From assembly GCA_030641535.1 (NCBI GenBank), contig DAOWHG010000082.1:1-5655 (forward strand): DNA of 5,655 nt, read 5' to 3'. The notes beneath the pieces were generated by a model that did no database searches, was not told where the DNA came from, and saw nothing but the letters and a program-made list of their open reading frames with translations. Below are positions 5,406 through 5,655 of the stretch, in pieces. Numbering within the stretch: the first letter of the stretch is position 1; the number at the start of each line of letters is the position of its first letter. The stretch is from Mycoplasmatota bacterium (GTDB lineage: Bacteria > Bacillota_I > Bacilli_A > Izemoplasmatales > Izemoplasmataceae). The translations under genes were made by a program, and so were the position numbers.

Positions 5406-5655
5406 TTAGTCTTTAATTTCGATTCCCATGTTTCTTGCAGATCCTGCAATAATTTTCATTCCTGCTTCAACGTCGTTTGCGTTTAAGTCAGGCATTTTAA
5501 TCTCTGCTATTTCTCGTAATTGATTGCGAGTAATAGTACCAACTTTTTCTCTTAATGGATCTCCTGAACCCTTTGATATACCAGCTGCTTTTCTTAAAAG
5601 ATCACTTGCCGGTGGAGTTTTTGTGATAAAAGTAAAAGTTCTGTCATCATAAACA
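5406..5655 (-). CDS. rplK: 50S ribosomal protein L11, C-terminal part (cut by window edge)
   Basis: The reading frame enters from the right edge and ends at TAA (5406-5408), giving the last 82 residues of a protein that is usually about 141 long. The translation begins VYDDRTFTFITKTPPASDLL and contains KMPDLNANDVEAGMKIIAG and SARNMGIEIKD, which is the L11 C-terminal RNA-binding domain. L11 binds the GTPase-associated region of 23S rRNA at the base of the L10/L12 stalk, where translation factors and RelA act. The start, promoter and N-terminal domain (with the proline helix that forms the thiostrepton site) lie outside the window. Family members usually read TPPAAVLL, so S and D in TPPASDLL are mild deviations. 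rplA follows after 72 nt, as in the usual rplKA operon. The identification is secure. Confidence 0.97.
   Translation of the reverse strand, partial: VYDDRTFTFITKTPPASDLLRKAAGISKGSGDPLREKVGTITRNQLREIAEIKMPDLNANDVEAGMKIIAGSARNMGIEIKD

Noticed and set aside
1..5655. Mobile element, CRISPR array, defence genes, tRNA or rRNA
   Set aside because: All coding space is taken by conserved housekeeping genes, no gap is longer than 161 bp, and I saw no terminal repeats, repeat arrays or tRNA-like folds.

Overview
The window is a ribosomal-protein and RNA-polymerase gene cluster. Every gene lies on the minus strand, so transcription runs from high to low coordinates: rplK (3' part only) - rplA - rplJ - rplL - rsmC-like methyltransferase (ybxB) - rpoB (5' part only). 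This is the gene order of Bacillus and its relatives, and the small RsmC-type methyltransferase between rplL and rpoB is typical of that lineage. The DNA is very A+T-rich, the Shine-Dalgarno (SD) sites are strong, and every tryptophan codon I decoded is TGG with no in-frame TGA. This suggests a low-GC Firmicute or a Mollicutes-related lineage that keeps the standard genetic code (Acholeplasma, Izemoplasma, Haloplasma or Erysipelotrichia-like). I cannot name the species from this window.

Layout from upstream to downstream. (1) 5655-5406: the last 82 codons of L11. (2) 5405-5334: a gap holding a hairpin that touches the rplA SD and resembles the L1-binding site of 23S rRNA. (3) 5333-4638: complete L1. 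(4) 4637-4477: the L10 leader, with a conserved L10-site region, an intrinsic terminator hairpin and a complementary antiterminator strand. (5) 4476-3970 and 3954-3592: complete L10 and L7/L12, closely coupled. (6) 3591-3514: a gap with a short terminator-like hairpin. (7) 3513-2923: the methyltransferase. (8) 2922-2823: a gap with a good sigma-A-type promoter that starts at the rsmC stop codon, followed by a hairpin at the predicted 5' end of the rpoB mRNA. (9) 2822-1: the first 940 codons of the RNA polymerase beta subunit, cut by the window edge. No gap between genes exceeds 300 bases.

The genes build the ribosomal L1 stalk (L1), the L11/L10/L12 factor-binding stalk, and the beta subunit of RNA polymerase. 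The sequence suggests control at several steps: possible L1 feedback on rplA translation, L10(L12)4-dependent attenuation before rplJ, partial termination after rplL, and a fresh promoter for rpoB. The attenuator, terminator and new promoter would let r-protein and polymerase levels be set separately.

I found no mobile element, CRISPR array, defence system, tRNA or rRNA. The points most worth a second look are the L1-site mimic before rplA, the duplicated GTCCAAGAC apex in the rplJ leader, the extra segment of about 80 residues in the N-terminal half of RpoB, and the natural Asp-to-Ala change in the rifampicin pocket.
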